From NCBI GenBank assembly GCA_024225635.1, contig JAAEMK010000087.1, positions 1-51,767 of the forward strand: a stretch of 51,767 bases of DNA, read 5' to 3'. The position numbers and the translations under genes were made by a program. Below, one piece after another: positions 25,472-35,100 of this stretch. Position 1 is the stretch's first letter. Each line of letters begins with the position of its first letter. This DNA is from Desulfobacteraceae bacterium (GTDB taxonomy: Bacteria > Desulfobacterota > Desulfobacteria > Desulfobacterales > Desulfobacteraceae). The notes below the pieces were generated by a model. It saw only the letters and a program-made list of their open reading frames with translations. It was not told the DNA's origin and searched no databases.

Positions 25472-26582
25472 GTGTTTTGATACCTTTCCCAATAATCACG
25501 TAACAGGCCCAAAACAAAAAAGTAACGGCCCGTTTCCCGGTCACGTTTCAGGAATCCGTCATTTTCAAGGGAGACAAGGGTGTTGCAAAGCTCCTTGATA
25601 TCGGATTCTGAAAATACGGGGTTGTTTCTGATGGATTCGGTTGATTCTCCGTCCGGATGGGAACAGAGTATTTTCAGGATTTTATGGGCGATAATTTTCT
25701 GGTCATCCGGATAATTACGGTTGATATGGTCCGGCCAGTCAGAAAACACCCGGTTAAACGGATAGGATAACAGGTCGTTGCAGGCCAGGTTAATGTGATC
25801 AGGGGTAACAGAACCTTCTCCGGCCCGCTCTTCAATCCGATCCAGAAGCCGGGAAAGATAGTGGGGGGCGAGCCAGCCCACGCGTTCCTGCACCACTTCA
25901 TGGGCATAATCGTCCATCCGGGGCATTTCACGGCTGTCGCATAAATCATTTACATAGGCTTTTGCCTGCTCCGGGGCCAGGGGGTGAAGGGGATAGGGAT
26001 CAAGTTGATTCAGGGTGCCTCCCAGCCCATACTGCTCCGCCACATGATCCAGGCCGATGGAGCCGGTGAGCATCCAGCGGATATTGGTATATTGCTGCTG
26101 ATGCTCTCTGAGTCTCCGCATAAAGGCAGATCCCTCCTCCCTGCTGACAGCCAGAAGGCTGGACAGGCATACCGATACCTCGTCAATAAGAATGAGGCAG
26201 GGCGTGTCTGAAGCATTCAGGGCACCTAGCGCCGCATCAAGCAAGGACTCCCAATCCGATTTTAAAAGGAGGTCCTCAAAGGTCTCGGCCTGGGTATCTC
26301 CCTGGAGGATATCAATCAGCCGGGTCTTGAACTGAGTCAGCAATGAAGAAACTATATTTTGAGCGTTTATTTCCCTGCATAGTTTTCGGACTGCGCCAAG
26401 GGCTGTTCCGCCTCCAGGTCAATGAATACCGCTGTATAGCCTTTTTTTTCGGCTTCATTTTCAAGGGTTTTCATCAACCAGGTTTTCCCTAATCGCCTAG
26501 GGGCAAACAGGGCGACATTTTTGTTACGCCCAAAGAGACGCCACAATGCCTTCCGTTCGTTTTCTCTTTCCCAGATCGCCAT
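25468..26582 (-). pseudogene. P-loop ATPase gene broken by a frameshift
   Basis: Two frames together make one ATPase of about 370 residues. The first (26367-26582) starts MAIWERENERKALW and carries Walker A APRRLGKTW (Lys33). The second (open to 25468) continues with LGAVRKLCREINAQN and carries Walker B CLILIDEVS, then a helical lid with a winged helix-like tail. The reading shifts by -1 near 26395-26405 (around GAACAGCCCTTGGCG). The site is not an obvious slippery heptamer, so this is a 1-base deletion or a sequencing error. ATG 26582 has AAGGAG at good spacing. Its last codon overlaps the start of the ATPase-TPR gene, so the pair was built as one operon. Confidence 0.7.
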
Positions 26583-26610
26583 ATAGAAACTCCTTTGTAA
26601 ATATTCTTTA

Positions 26611-26636
26611 TTGTATATATACAGAATTGTATATAT
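26611..26636. promoter_or_regulatory. Direct repeat in the ATPase promoter region
   Basis: TTGTATATAT occurs at 26611-26620 and again at 26627-26636, a period of 16 bp, in a very AT-rich stretch about 30-55 bp upstream of ATG 26582. On the minus strand these give TACAAT-like -10 elements. It probably holds the promoter and perhaps a regulator site for the ATPase pair. Confidence 0.35.
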
Positions 26637-26639
26637 TGT

Positions 26640-26922
26640 AAATAGAAAATTTTTCCAACTATTTTAATACAGACAATACAATTATCATAGCAGCTTGCAT
26701 GAGAAGGTTATGACGATAGTATCGTTAAGCATAAAAACCGCAGCATCCGTAATTAGACGAATGACCGCGACAAGAAGGAAGGCGTTTTTAAGACTCATCT
26801 TCCTGTGGGGATCTTAAGAGGGATTTACGCCGGGAAGGGGCCTTCCCGGCGTAGAGAAGAAAACAGGCTTAGCTGCCTGGAACGGATTCGGGTTGATAGT
26901 AAAGGAGTTCCTATCTTAATCA
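26640..26922. other. Intergenic region between ATPase operon and MarR gene
   Basis: I see no gene here. The left part is AT-rich and upstream of the ATPase operon. The right part contains the shared repeat with its perfect hairpin (26814-26882), which lies 3' of the MarR gene. Confidence 0.5.
26814..26882. repeat. Dispersed repeat with perfect hairpin, copy A
   Basis: About 68 bp here, from TTAAGAGGGATTTACGCC to GGCTTAGCTGCCTGGA, match the copy at 30764-30831. At its centre is a perfect 12-bp stem (26827-26838 with 26841-26852; ACGCCGGGAAGG and its complement) with a 2-nt loop. It lies downstream of the MarR gene on the minus strand, so it may terminate transcription, though no T-tract follows. 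Confidence 0.75.
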
Positions 26923-27369
26923 TTACAGGTAATTATCCATCCAGGTATCCATCATCTTAAACAGGGAATTTATGGTTTCCATCCGGCCGGTATCAAGGGA
27001 ATTAAAAAAGGCATGGAACTGCCTGTCCAGTTTTTCATGGTGGGCCCCATGGGCCTCGCAGGCCCCCTCTCCCCTTGATGTGGTTTTCAACAATTGGCGG
27101 GATTTATTTCGGCGGTCCGGGTTTTGGGTTATCAGCCCCTTGTTTTTCAACCGCAGGGTCACCTTGGAGGCTGCCCCCCGGGTAATGCCGGTTTCCTTTG
27201 CAATCTGTGAAACATAGGTGACCCTGCGGCGGCGGATAAAATCCAGGGTATGAATTTCCGCGGGAAAGAGGGTGACGCCGTTGAAATCAAATGCCTTTTT
27301 GCTGACAAGATCATACTTGTTGAGAAACAGCTGAAAGGTTTCAAGGGTGTTTTGTTTTAATTCATCCAT
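26923..27369 (-). CDS. MarR family transcriptional regulator
   Basis: This 148-aa protein has the MarR winged helix. The recognition region YVSQIAKETGITRGAASKVT is followed by the wing LRLKNKGLITQNPDRRNKSRQ, and helices at both ends serve dimer formation. MarR proteins repress genes for drug, redox or phenolic stress and respond to small ligands. It is the last gene of the minus-strand TonB receptor, flavodoxin and MarR set, 61 bp after the flavodoxin stop, so it may have its own promoter. The upstream stretch has a short direct repeat, GATTC-n5-GATTC near 27388. No ribosome binding site is obvious before ATG 27369. Confidence 0.85.
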   Translation of the reverse strand: MDELKQNTLETFQLFLNKYDLVSKKAFDFNGVTLFPAEIHTLDFIRRRRVTYVSQIAKETGITRGAASKVTLRLKNKGLITQNPDRRNKSRQLLKTTSRGEGACEAHGAHHEKLDRQFHAFFNSLDTGRMETINSLFKMMDTWMDNYL

Positions 27370-27430
27370 GGATGTGTATATATTTTAGATTCACACAGGA
27401 TTCAATATAAATAATACCGGAACAGTAATT

Positions 27431-28054
27431 TCAGCAGCCCCCTTTGGGAAGTGAAGTTTCTCCAATCCGGGCCAGGGCCCATTGGGCGGCAGTTTCATGA
27501 TTGAGGAATTCACCTTCAGACACCTGTTCCATCAAATAAGACATGATCCTCATCACCACCCGGCTCTTAAGGTCCAGGCCCCCAAAATTCAGGTTGCCCT
27601 TGAAAAAGGCCAGGCTTGAGACCCTGATCCGGTTAAATCCGGGTCCGAGCTGGTTCAGATAATGGGCCGCGGAATGGCTTTTTTCCATCATTCCCATATT
27701 TTTAAAGGGCTTAAAGGGTTCGCTCAGCTGGGGATCAATATGGATGTCGTTAATATCACGGATCTCCTCCCCGGTGTGAGTCAGGCGCAGGCAGGTAAAA
27801 AACATAAGGACCCTTATCTTTGACAATTCGGTTTCATACCGGCTGAGAAACTGTAGAATATCAGGGGGGCATTTCCCATAGTAAATCGGAGTCCCGATGA
27901 TAACGCGGTCTACCCCCGCAATATCGGTAACTTCAGCAACAGGGACGCACCGGGTCGGAATGTTCTGTTTTTCCATGGCCTGGGAAATGGCCGTTGCCGC
28001 TGCCTGGGTGGATCCGGATTTCCCGGAATAAACGATCAAACTTAAGTTGTTCAT
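27431..28054 (-). CDS. Flavodoxin-like protein (HemG-like, flavodoxin_5)
   Basis: This 207-aa protein has an N-terminal FMN phosphate loop YSGKSGSTQAAATAI and the family-like IIGTPIYYGKCPPDILQFL, as in menaquinone-dependent protoporphyrinogen oxidase HemG. The C-terminal part has a GNLNFGGLD segment that also fits. It probably binds FMN and transfers electrons in the cytoplasm or at the membrane face. Placed between a TonB receptor and a MarR regulator, it could reduce an imported ferric chelate or cobalamin-like cofactor; this is inferred. AAGGGAG precedes ATG 28054. A 10-bp hairpin lies between it and the receptor gene. Confidence 0.8.
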   Translation of the reverse strand: MNNLSLIVYSGKSGSTQAAATAISQAMEKQNIPTRCVPVAEVTDIAGVDRVIIGTPIYYGKCPPDILQFLSRYETELSKIRVLMFFTCLRLTHTGEEIRDINDIHIDPQLSEPFKPFKNMGMMEKSHSAAHYLNQLGPGFNRIRVSSLAFFKGNLNFGGLDLKSRVVMRIMSYLMEQVSEGEFLNHETAAQWALARIGETSLPKGGC

Positions 28055-28067
28055 GAAACTCCCTTTT

Positions 28068-28100
28068 CAGGTTCCGGAAATCCCGGATCGCCGGAACCTG
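28068..28100. promoter_or_regulatory. Hairpin between TonB receptor and flavodoxin genes
   Basis: CAGGTTCCGG at 28068-28077 and CCGGAACCTG at 28091-28100 form a perfect 10-bp stem with a 13-nt loop. It lies in the 60-bp gap between the receptor stop and the flavodoxin start. No T-tract follows on the minus strand, so it may be a partial terminator or an mRNA stabiliser. Confidence 0.45.
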
Positions 28101-28114
28101 TTTCCAAAATTGGG

Positions 28115-30148
28115 TTAAAACCTTAAAACGACCTGAATGCCGATTTCACGGGGCGGGGAATAGATGGTATAAAATCCATTATAATAGCCGTCGGAATCAT
28201 ATGTTTTATCAAAAAGGTTCTTGGCATAAAGATAACAATCCAGATAATCGGTTTCATATCCGAGCTTGGCATTTACCAGGGTATAGGCATCCCGTTTATA
28301 CCGGTTTTCCTTGTCAAAATACATATCCCCGTAACCGGCCACTTCCATGCGCCCGTAAATGCCTGACAGGTTCCTGTACTGGCCCCCGACGTTGAAATTG
28401 TACTTGGGAGCAAAAGGCACCCTGTTTCCTTCATAGTCGCCGTTCACATCACTGAAAGAGTCAAATTTGATGTCATTATACCCTGCACCGGCAAAGACTC
28501 CCAGGGTATCCGTTACCCGGGCATTCAATTCAAGCTCGATCCCTTTTGACGCGGCTTTTGCCGCATTGGTGGTGATCTCCATTTCCGGCCCCAGGGGCTG
28601 CTGAACCTGCATATCGTCAATATCCATATAGTACAGGCTGGCATTGATGCTTAACCGGTTATTGAACAGGCTGTTTTTCATTCCGATCTCATAGGACCAG
28701 AGCTGTTCTTCATCAAAGGGGTGGGCTTTGCCTTCCACAATAAAAGTGCTGAATCCCCCGGACCGGTATCCTTTTGATGCGCTTGCCCAGGTCATGATAT
28801 CGGGCAGGATCTTATACTGCACTGCAATTTTCGGTGACAGTGCATCAAAGGATTCGCTTTCGTCAATATTCCGGGCCTTGTCCTCGATCTCTTTGGTTTC
28901 CTTGTCGTATCTGAGCCCGCCGATCAGCGCCAGGTCCTCGGTCGCCTGGTAGGTAGCATGACCGAAAAGCCCAAGGGCCTTGTTTTTAAAGTCCGTTGAA
29001 ATAGTATAATAGTTGGTGCCTACCCACAGCTCATCATCGTTTTTTTCCAGATAAAGGCCGGTGGTATATTTGAATTTATCATTTATGCGGGAATGGAACC
29101 TCAGCTCCTGGGCCAGGGTTTTATTGTTGCCCTTCCGGTCAACATGATACCCCACGGCCGGACTGAAATCCCAATCCTGACGGGTGTCGACATCATAATC
29201 CCTAAGGGATGTGATGGATTCCATACCGGTATCCGGGCCACAATCATATTTAACTTTCACAACGGACATAAAAGACCGGGATTTGTTATACCCGTCAAGT
29301 CCGGAAGAGACCTTGCGCCCGGGCATGTTTGCATAGTTCATGGATGCGCCGCCGTCATCATACTTGAGCATGGAGTTGATGAAAGAGATATCCAGATCCG
29401 AACTCGGGGTGTACCGAAGCACCAGCTTGCCGTAGTTGTTTTCCCGGTTGTCAACCGTTTTACCGGTTTCACTATGTTTCACATACCCATCTTTTTCATA
29501 GTGCCGGCCTGAAAAGCCGAGAAAGAACCGGTCCTTGACAATCGGCGTATTGACCGTCATGGCGTATTCCCGCTTGCCGTCCTCTCCAAATTCCATCGCG
29601 CCCTTGATATGTGCATCATTTCCCGGCTGCCGGGTGATGACATTGATAACCCCGGCTTCGGTATTTTTACCGTAGAGAGTCCCCTGGGGCCCCCGGAGCA
29701 CTTCCACCCGTTCAATATTCATCAGGGGTTCGTCAAATCCGATACCGGCCAGCACAGGCACCCCGTCTATGTACATTCCCGAAGGAACCGCCCTGGCTTC
29801 GATGTCCGATGTGATGCCCCGGAACGAAGGAGAAATCATTCCGGACACCCCGTTTTCAAACATCATGAGGTTGGGGGTCCGGGCTCCGATATCCATGACG
29901 GATTTGATCTGCATGTCGTCAATGGACTGCCCATTGATCACCTTCATGCTGATCGGAACATCCTTTTCGTTTTCCGTCTGTTTCTGCGCAGTTACGGTAA
30001 TCTCTTCAAGAGCAGCTGACGGCAAAGGGTCTTGCCCGTCAGCATTATGCTTTATTTCGCCCTGAACCGGCCCACATAGAGCCGCCCCTATAACAAGGGC
30101 CCAGCATACCGGTTTGATCAATTGAAATCCTGTTCTCTTGTTTTTCAT
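28115..30148 (-). CDS. TonB-dependent outer membrane receptor
   Basis: This 677-aa protein has a signal peptide, a TonB box-like ALEEITVTAQK near residue 50, a plug domain (VPISMKVINGQSI, then RVEVLRGPQGTLYGKNTEAGVINVITR in two canonical blocks) and a long beta barrel. It ends in the outer membrane signature GIQVVLRF. Such receptors import iron chelates, cobalamin or other large nutrients with energy from TonB/ExbBD. The barrel resembles the iron-complex and FpvA/FyuA-like group only in general, so the ligand is open. ATG 30148 was chosen over a TTG one codon upstream; AAGGAAG precedes it. Co-transcription with the flavodoxin and MarR genes suggests a redox-linked uptake system. Confidence 0.92.
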   Translation of the reverse strand: MKNKRTGFQLIKPVCWALVIGAALCGPVQGEIKHNADGQDPLPSAALEEITVTAQKQTENEKDVPISMKVINGQSIDDMQIKSVMDIGARTPNLMMFENGVSGMISPSFRGITSDIEARAVPSGMYIDGVPVLAGIGFDEPLMNIERVEVLRGPQGTLYGKNTEAGVINVITRQPGNDAHIKGAMEFGEDGKREYAMTVNTPIVKDRFFLGFSGRHYEKDGYVKHSETGKTVDNRENNYGKLVLRYTPSSDLDISFINSMLKYDDGGASMNYANMPGRKVSSGLDGYNKSRSFMSVVKVKYDCGPDTGMESITSLRDYDVDTRQDWDFSPAVGYHVDRKGNNKTLAQELRFHSRINDKFKYTTGLYLEKNDDELWVGTNYYTISTDFKNKALGLFGHATYQATEDLALIGGLRYDKETKEIEDKARNIDESESFDALSPKIAVQYKILPDIMTWASASKGYRSGGFSTFIVEGKAHPFDEEQLWSYEIGMKNSLFNNRLSINASLYYMDIDDMQVQQPLGPEMEITTNAAKAASKGIELELNARVTDTLGVFAGAGYNDIKFDSFSDVNGDYEGNRVPFAPKYNFNVGGQYRNLSGIYGRMEVAGYGDMYFDKENRYKRDAYTLVNAKLGYETDYLDCYLYAKNLFDKTYDSDGYYNGFYTIYSPPREIGIQVVLRF

Positions 30149-30151
30149 CAA

Positions 30152-30763
30152 TCTTCCTTTTCATTCTCCCGTGATTTGTCACGCATCAGGCCGTGGCCAC
30201 CCGCCAAGACACACAACAGGCACCCCAACAGCAGATACAATTTTCAAATAACAATCCGATTAGTTAGACCGAAGGTGTATACCAGGTAGTCACTCTGCGC
30301 AAGCTTTTTCTTTAACCTTCAAACAATGTTCGGCACCCCTGACGGAATTAAAGACCTGGTTCGTAAGGCAAACCAAACTTTATAAGGATGATAATATTTT
30401 TTTAAAAGCACAATTCAAGGAAACTTTACAGGAAGAAAACTATTCAGTACGTTGAAATCACCCTGTTTTAACCGTGTATTTTTCTTCATGTCCTTCATGT
30501 CCTTCATGGTAAATAAAAAAAACAACTGCCCGGAGGGCATGAGCCGTACAGCGTCTTCAGTGGTCAAACCGCCTGCCCTCCGGGCCGTGTTTTCTGAACC
30601 ACCATGAAAACCATGAAGGGAGGATACCGGTCTGCCGTTATTCATCGGAAATCAATAATCCTTTATGGTGGGATCGGTTTCCCCCCGGCTGATGTGCTTA
30701 ATAGTTACACAGAAAGTCATAAACCAGCCGGGTAGAATTCGTCTCTTTAACAAATCCGGATTT
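30152..30763. other. Intergenic region with short repeats
   Basis: This gap of about 610 bp contains no supported gene. A 9-bp unit (CTTCATGTC) occurs three times in tandem at 30484-30510, the last copy imperfect, and related words (CCATGAAAACCATGAAGG) recur near 30600. A frame over 30415-30645 translates this into K-D-M-K-D-M-K and lacks a ribosome binding site, so I treat it as non-coding. The TonB receptor promoter should be near 30160-30420. Confidence 0.45.
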
Positions 30764-30831
30764 TTAAGAGGGAGTTACGCCGGGAAGGGCCTTCCCGGCG
30801 TTGAAAACGGAAGGGGCTTAGCTGCTTGGAG
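30764..30831. repeat. Dispersed repeat with perfect hairpin, copy B
   Basis: This is the second copy of the repeat at 26814-26882. The 12-bp stem is at 30777-30788 and 30790-30801 with a 1-nt loop. Its right part includes the stop codon and last codons of the TolC gene (GGCTTAGCTGCTTGGA reads backwards as ...P-S-S-stop). It may terminate the efflux operon. Confidence 0.75.
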
Positions 30832-32182
30832 GGGAGTCGGGCAAAAGATTGATCCTGCCGGTCTCGGCCGCAAGGTTGACCAGGGCGATCCTGTACTGAA
30901 TCCAGGTCAGGGCCACGGCGCCGGACGCCCGGACAAGGTCTGTCTGGGCCTGGTTGAGCCGGGTCAGGGGCAGAGCTCCCGCCCGGTAGGCGGTTGCCAC
31001 ATGCTCCCGGATTCGCTGGGTCAGCTCCAGGGTCAGCTTCTGGCGTTCATAGGTTTCAAAGGCGGTTTCCGCCCTGTCCCGGCTCTGGCGGATGGCTGCT
31101 CCCATGGCCAGAAGCAGCTGCTTTCGCTGCTGGGTCAGGGCCCGGAGTTCCGCGTTTACCTCCCGGATCTTACCCGTTCTGAGGCCGCCCGTATAGAGAT
31201 CCCAGGAGGCGACAACGCCCACATAGGTCTCGTGCTCCTCCTGGTCCTTGACGGTTTTATCGTCCTCATACATATAGCCGCCCCCGGTGATCAGGGCGAT
31301 GTCCGGGTAGCAGTTTCCCTTCTCGGCCCTGAGAAGCTGCTCCTGGGCGAGCACGCCCGCGTCCAGGGCTTTTAGGTCCGGACGATGGGCCAGGGCGAAT
31401 TGATAATCGCTCTCAAAGGTTTCAAGGGGCGAACCGCCTTTCTTGGTGATCCGGACAGGGTAGAGGTCTTCGGGCAGGTGCGCTTCGGGCAGGGCCATGA
31501 GCTGGGCCAGGGCCGCGCACACGATCTTGAAGTCCCGCTCCGCCGCCTGGAAATCACTCTCAGCCTGGAGGGCCTTTACCGAGAAGTTGAGCATCTCCGC
31601 CTCGGGGGCCGCTCCCACCTGCCATTTAATCCTGGCGTCCTTTTCCAGGATCTGGTTGAACTCCTGGTTCTGCTTTGCAACCACCATGCCCTCAACGGCC
31701 AGCTGGGCCTGATAGTAAGCCGTTGCAACGGCCTTCAGGAGCAGCCGCCGGGTATCGGCCAGGCGCTCTTTTCGCAGCTCCACACCATGGATGGCGGCAA
31801 GGGTGTTGGCCTCCCTTGAGAACCCGTCAAAGAGCAGCCAGGTGAGGCGGATACCCAAGCTCATCTCGTTATAGCTGTCGTCTACCCGCAGATAGGGGTT
31901 CCAATCCGGCTGGCCCGTGACATCCAGGGCCTTGATCCCGCCCTGGGCCGTAACGGTGGGAAGATATGCGGATTTGGCCTGCTTGAGCACGGCCCGGGCG
32001 GCATCGATCCGCTGTCTTGCCTCCTGTATTCCCGGATAGTTGTCAAGGGCTGCCTTCCAGGCCTCGTCCAGGGTCAATCTTCCCTGGGGGACCATCAGGG
32101 CGGATTTTTGCCCCCGGGCCGCAACGCCCGTGGAGGCGATGCAGAGAAGGAGGACAAGGAGAAGTGTGGTCTGTTTCATCAT
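30818..32182 (-). CDS. TolC family outer membrane efflux protein
   Basis: This 454-aa protein has a signal peptide (TTLLLVLLLCIASTGVAARG) and the two-fold helical layout of TolC/OprM channels (LTLDEAWKAALDNYPGIQEARQRI near the start, TRLNQAQTDLVRASGAVALTW near the end, quoted in part). It provides the outer membrane exit duct for the RND pump. ATG 32182 was chosen because GAGG stands 6 nt upstream; an ATG four codons upstream overlaps the pump stop codon (ATGA) and is the alternative. It is the last gene of the operon. Its 3' end lies in the dispersed repeat copy B, whose sequence sets the last residues. Confidence 0.9.
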   Translation of the reverse strand: MMKQTTLLLVLLLCIASTGVAARGQKSALMVPQGRLTLDEAWKAALDNYPGIQEARQRIDAARAVLKQAKSAYLPTVTAQGGIKALDVTGQPDWNPYLRVDDSYNEMSLGIRLTWLLFDGFSREANTLAAIHGVELRKERLADTRRLLLKAVATAYYQAQLAVEGMVVAKQNQEFNQILEKDARIKWQVGAAPEAEMLNFSVKALQAESDFQAAERDFKIVCAALAQLMALPEAHLPEDLYPVRITKKGGSPLETFESDYQFALAHRPDLKALDAGVLAQEQLLRAEKGNCYPDIALITGGGYMYEDDKTVKDQEEHETYVGVVASWDLYTGGLRTGKIREVNAELRALTQQRKQLLLAMGAAIRQSRDRAETAFETYERQKLTLELTQRIREHVATAYRAGALPLTRLNQAQTDLVRASGAVALTWIQYRIALVNLAAETGRINLLPDSPPSS

Positions 32183-32190
32183 CGGATTCC

Positions 32191-35100
32191 TCATAGGTAG
32201 TTGTGGTCGGATTTTATTCTGTACATCAGGCAGTAGAACACCGGAACAATGATCAGAGTCAAAAAGGTCGCCACAAGCAGACCGCTCATGATGGTCACGG
32301 CCATGGTGGCGAACATGGGATCAAACACCAGGGGGAGCATGCCGAGGATGGTGGTGCCCGAGGCCATGATCACCGGACGCATACGGCTCACCGCGCTGTC
32401 CAGGACCGCCTTGTAGGGCGGATACCCCTCCCGGAGCAGGATCTCCACCTGTTCGATCAGAACGATGGCGTTCTTGATCAGCATGCCGGAGAGCCCCAGG
32501 AATCCCAGGATGGACATGAAGCCGAAGGCGAGGTTCATGGAGAGCAGTCCAGCCGCAATGCCCATGATAGAGAGGGGCACGGTCAGGAAGATCACCATGG
32601 GCCTGCGGATGGAGTTGAAAAGCCCCACCACGATGACGAACATGCCAAGGGCGCACAGGGGAAAGATTTTCTTCAACGGTCCCCTTGCATCAGCCGAGGC
32701 ATCGAACTCGCCCACCCACTCCATGGTATAGCCAGAGGGAAGGGGCAGGGCCTCGATTTTATCCTTCATGGCAAGGCGCAGGGGAGCGGCAAGGCCCTTG
32801 GCCGGGTTGCACTGGACCGTGACCGCCCGCTGCTGGTCACGGCGCTGGATCAGCGGCCATTCCCACACGGGTTTCACCTTGGTCACCACCTGGCCGATGG
32901 GGATGAAGGCGTGCTTCATGGCGCTGTAGATCTGAACGTTGTTGAGGTCGTTCACCGAATCACGCTCGTTTTTGGGAGGACGGGTGATGATGGGAATCAT
33001 TTCATCGCTCTCCCGGTAGAGGCCTGCAATCACGCCGTTGAAATTCCAGTGAATAGCCTTGGCAAGCTCGCTCCGGCTCACCCCGGCCTGGCGGGCCTGG
33101 GTCTCTGAGAACTGGGGCCGGATCACCCGCATCTTCTGGCGCCAGTCGGTCCTGACGTCCCGGGTGTTGGGGGTCTGCTGCATGATTGCCTTTGCCTGGA
33201 CCGCAAGTTTCTGGAGCACATCGATATCAGGTCCCCGGAACCGCGCCTCCACCTGGAAGGTGATGGGGGGGCCTGAGATGATCTTCTTGGCATAGGGTTC
33301 GGAATCGGGATAGTTGGCCGCAAGATAATCGTTCACCTTACTGACAAGCCCGTCCACCTGGGTATAATCCTCAACCTCCACCAAAAGCTGGCCGTAGCTT
33401 GAGTTGGGAATCTGATAATCATAGGTAAGGAGGAACCGTAAAGCGCCCTCCCCCACAAAGGTGGTGATGTTGGTGACCCCCTCCATCTTCCTGATGTCCG
33501 CCTGGATGCGGGCCATGTCGTCGGCGGTGTGGTTGATATGGGTTCCCTGGGGTTTCCAGTAGTTCACATAGAAATAGCGCTGGGTGGAACCCGGGAAAAA
33601 GGCGGAGGGAATGGACTTGAACCCCATGATGGAGACCACCAGGAGCGCAAGTGTGACGAGCACCGTGATATAGCGCCCCCTCAGGCTCAGGTGGAGCATG
33701 CGCCGGTAGGCGCGGAACATGGGCCTGTCATAGGGGTCCTTGCCCCCGGTTGTTTCCGGGATCTTCAGGAACCACACACAGAAAAGCGGGGTGATGGTCA
33801 CGGCAAACAGCCAGCTGAGCAGCAGAGAGATGGCCATGACCTGGAACAGGGACCTGCAGAACTCACCCACGTTTCCAGGGGCATACCCGATGGCGGTGAA
33901 TGCCAGGATGGCGACAAAGGTAGCGCCCAGCAGGGGCCACCGGTTCTCCTGAACCACCTTTCTTGCGGCCTGCTCCCTGCCCTCGCCCCGCTCCACCCGG
34001 ACAAGGATGCCGTCGGCAACCACAATGGCGTTGTCAACAAGCATGCCCAGGGCCAGGATCAGCGCGCCAAGGGAGATCTTCTGAAGATTGATGTCCATGA
34101 GCAGCATGCCCATGAAGGTGCCGAGGATGGTCAACAGCAGGATCATGCCGATGAGCATGCCGCTCTGCCATCCCATGAAGAGCATGAGGAGCACCACCAC
34201 AATGACCACGGCTTCCCCGAGGTTTGCGAGAAAGGCGTTGACCGACTCGGTCACCACCCGGCTCTGGTAATAAATGATGTTCAGGTCCATGCCCGGCGGC
34301 TGCCGGCCCTCAAGCTCATGGAGCTTTTTCTTGACCGCATCCCCCATGGTGATCACGTTGCCGCCGTCCACGGTGGAGATGCCAAGGCCGATGCAGGACT
34401 TGCCATTGTAGCGCATCATGCTTCTTGACGGCTCGTAATACCCCCTGCGGATGGTTGCGATGTCACCCAGGCGAACCATGCCGTTTGCGCCGCCGATCAG
34501 GGTGTCCGCGATCATGGTTTCGCTCTTGAACTCACCCGTGGGAGAGATGCGCATGTACTCGGTGTTCACATCCACCTGGCCGCTCGGCTCCACAACGTTC
34601 TGGAGATGCAGGGTCTGATAGATGAGCTGGGGAGGAATGCCCAGGCCCGCAAGCTTTGCCCGTTCAAACTCGATATAGATCGCCTCCTGCTGGATGCCCC
34701 AGAAATCGATCTTGGCGACCTCATCGCACAGCAGGAGCTCTTTTTTCAGGTATTCGGCGTAATCCTTTAGCTGGGCCGGGGTGTAGTTATCCCCGGTCAG
34801 GGCGAAAAAGACGCCATAGACATCACCGAAATCGTCGTTGACCATGGAGGGACCGGCCCCCGGGGGCAGCCGCTTCTGGATGTCATTGACCTTTCTTCTG
34901 AGTTCGTCCCAGATCTGGGGCAGCTGAGTCTTGTGGAACTCATCCTTCATGTCAACATAGACGAGGGACAGGCCCTCCTGGGAGGTGGAATAGATCTCCT
35001 TGACCTGGCCCATGGATTTGATGGCCTCTTCAACCAGGTCGGTGACCTCCTCCTCCACCTCCAGCGGGGTGGCGCCGGGGTACTGGGTGACCACAAGGGC

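Noticed and set aside
25700-26582. Programmed -1 frameshift in the first ATPase
   Set aside because: The site lacks a slippery heptamer and I see no downstream pseudoknot, so a mutation or sequencing error is simpler.
30380-30400. GATGATAATA as a Fur box for the TonB receptor
   Set aside because: Only part of the consensus is present, and it is about 240 bp from the start codon.
30415-30645. 76-codon minus-strand frame
   Set aside because: It translates a tandem 9-bp repeat and related words, has no ribosome binding site and no domain-like pattern.
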